Positions 7,029 through 7,657 of a DNA stretch of 7,657 bases are shown here, piece after piece (the first letter of the stretch is position 1; each line of letters begins with the position of its first letter). Made by a program: the position numbers and the translations under genes. The stretch comes from Thermodesulfobacteriota bacterium (GTDB taxonomy: Bacteria; Desulfobacterota; Desulfocorpusculales; Desulfocorpusculum). The DNA lies in assembly GCA_028275295.1 (NCBI GenBank), contig JAPWUY010000077.1:1-7657 (forward strand), read 5' to 3'. The notes under the pieces are model-generated. The model saw only the letters and a list, made by a program, of their open reading frames with translations, did not search any database and was not told where the DNA came from.

Positions 7029-7054
7029 ATGGGAGGGGCGGGCTCCGCACGCCC
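7029..7054 (+). repeat. Orphan GGAG-REP module, B subtype, 3' of the operon
   Basis: A partly degenerate heptamer (ATGGGAG instead of CTCGGAG) precedes the hairpin GGGCGGGC, loop TCC, GCACGCCC (7036-7054), with the B-subtype G-A mismatch. No A partner is found about 117 nt upstream, where the ligase 3' end lies. The next A module starts 109 nt downstream, in register with the rest of the array. It is the closest hairpin to the operon's end (38 nt after the stop). Confidence 0.75.
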
Positions 7055-7163
7055 CCAATGTCGGCGTCACGCCAACCCGAATGTGGCGTCTTTTGGCCAC
7101 CATGCCCTCGCCAATGAGCCGGTGACGAGGACGTGCCGCGGTTTGCGTCCGGCCCGTATTTGC
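7055..7163. other. Array spacer with short hairpin
   Basis: This is a 109-nt gene-free spacer. A small hairpin GGCG-TCA-CGCC (7063-7073) follows the B module by 8 nt. The spacer ends with GGCCCGTATTTGC (7151-7163), a shoulder shared with the unit at 7389. No supported gene was seen. Confidence 0.5.
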
Positions 7164-7281
7164 GGGCGCGGAGACCGCGCCCCTCCGAGAAAATCGCCCT
7201 TCGCATCGTTTCCAGGTCTTCCCCGCAAGGCCACCCTAGCTCGCATAGCCCACCCCGCGGAGGGGCGGGCTCGGCACGCCC
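7164..7281. repeat. BIME-like unit 2
   Basis: The unit is 118 bp. The A module (7164-7189) has a perfect hairpin GGGCGCGG, loop AGA, CCGCGCCC, then CTCCGAG. Compared with unit 1, the two loop-proximal pairs changed on both sides of the stem (AC/GT to GG/CC) while the loop stayed AGA. The B module (7256-7281) has CGCGGAG and hairpin GGGCGGGC, loop TCG, GCACGCCC. The interior (7190-7255) aligns with unit 1 from AAAA-CGCC-TTCGC through CCGC-AGGC. Confidence 0.8.
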
Positions 7282-7388
7282 GGGAGGATGGCATCACGCG
7301 ATGCCGGGGTCCCTCCTTTTGGCTATCGGCCCCTCGCACACTGCCGGTGAGCACCACATGTTTCGGCTCGAGTGTAGGCCGTATTTCC
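7282..7388. other. Array spacer with strong hairpin
   Basis: This is a 107-nt gene-free spacer. A perfect hairpin GGCATC-ACGC-GATGCC (7290-7305) stands 8 nt after the B module, close to the place of the smaller hairpin in the preceding spacer. TTTT occurs at 7317-7320, too far from the stem for a standard terminator. The spacer ends with a GGCCGTATTT shoulder (7377-7386). Confidence 0.5.
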
Positions 7389-7507
7389 GGACGCGCAGAG
7401 CGCATCCCTCCGAGAAAACGGCCGTCCGCGCCATCTCGGGCCTTTCCCCGCTAGGCCATCTTAGCCTTGGGTTGTCCACCCCTCGGAGGGGCGGGCTCGG
7501 CATGCCC
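7389..7507. repeat. BIME-like unit 3
   Basis: The unit is 119 bp. The A module (7389-7414) has hairpin GGACGCGC, loop AGA, GCGCATCC, with a G-C to A-T paired change relative to unit 1 and one C-A mismatch that is a G-T(U) wobble on the - strand. The B module (7482-7507) is CTCGGAG plus GGGCGGGC, loop TCG, GCATGCCC, with a wobble on the + strand. Both wobbles therefore fall on the strand that reads GGAG 5' of the hairpin. The interior shares CCGCTAGGC with unit 1. Confidence 0.8.
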
Positions 7508-7616
7508 GTCAAGATGGCAAAGGCTTGACCGAGCCATCTCCCTATCAGGTCACGGGCCAGCCGCCTGGTCACCTCGGGTAATGGGACGTATGGGTATACG
7601 CATGGCCTCGCAATGC
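7508..7616. other. Array spacer with two mutually exclusive stems
   Basis: This is a 109-nt gene-free spacer. GTCAAG (7508-7513) pairs with CTTGAC (7524-7529), while AGATGGC (7512-7518) pairs with GCCATCT (7533-7539). The stems overlap, so only one can form. A further inverted repeat CGTAT-GGGT-ATACG lies at 7587-7600. The spacer ends with GGCCTCGCAATGC (7604-7616), identical to 113-125. No supported gene was seen. Confidence 0.5.
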
Positions 7617-7657
7617 GGGCGCACAGAGTGCGCCCCTCCGAGAAGACCGCCTTTCGC
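7617..7657. repeat. BIME-like unit 4, cut by window end
   Basis: The A module (7617-7642) and 15 nt of interior are present. From the shoulder at 7604 to the window end, the sequence matches 113-166 with a single difference (GAGAAGACC here, GAGAAAACC there). It is the closest pair of copies in the window, yet they lie on opposite sides of the operon. Confidence 0.8.

Noticed and set aside
7036..7054. Rho-independent terminator for the operon
   Set aside because: The hairpin is strong but has no following T-tract (CCAATG follows) and is the same module found throughout the array.
7023..7528. Overlapping open frames of 112-143 codons across the right array with a recurring APPRK-like peptide
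   Set aside because: The peptide repeats because the DNA repeat has a near multiple-of-three period and few stops in GC-rich sequence. No ribosome sites or domains are present, and frames are open on both strands.
7029..7657. CRISPR array
   Set aside because: Repeats alternate in orientation, vary in sequence, and are separated by 65 and 109 nt of partly homologous sequence; no cas gene is present.

Overview
The window holds one complete six-gene operon on the + strand (about 624-6991), flanked on both sides by a gene-free array of GC-rich palindromic repeats. The operon encodes a branched-chain/hydrophobic amino acid (HAAT, Liv-type) ABC importer in the order substrate-binding protein, permease, permease, ATPase, ATPase, followed by an AMP-forming acyl-CoA synthetase. 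The genes are packed tightly (gaps of 21, 22, -4, 2 and 6 nt). A good sigma70-type promoter precedes the first gene. No regulator and no T-tract terminator are visible.

The host looks bacterial: there is a Sec signal peptide, a TTGACA/extended -10 promoter and an AGGAGGTGA Shine-Dalgarno. The genes use AGG/AGA for Arg and ATA for Ile heavily, and the gene order with a C-terminal ligase resembles clusters common in anaerobic Desulfobacterota (former Deltaproteobacteria). That taxonomic guess is from memory and is weak. The likely function is uptake of a carboxylate or amino-acid-like solute, with CoA activation after entry. The substrate cannot be read from the sequence; aromatic and branched or fatty carboxylates are the leading possibilities.

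The flanks (1 to about 468, and 7029-7657) carry the most interesting structure. A 26-nt module, made of a GGAG-containing heptamer and a 19-nt hairpin with a TCN triloop, occurs at least nine times in alternating orientation. Pairs of inverted modules form 117-119 bp units. These are separated by 107-110 bp spacers, giving a 225-228 bp period. The stems show compensatory changes, and the two orientations are two distinct subtypes (perfect stem with TCT loop; stem with a conserved G-A mismatch and TCV loop). This matches the architecture of REP/BIME elements, the palindromes mobilised in other bacteria by RAYT (Y1/IS200-like) transposases. No RAYT gene lies in the window.

Layout: 1-242, repeat array; 243-352, spacer; about 353-468, a probably decayed repeat unit; 471-499, promoter; 624-6991, operon; 6992-7028, short unique tail; 7029-7657, repeat array running off the window end. 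The left and right arrays have the same orientation.
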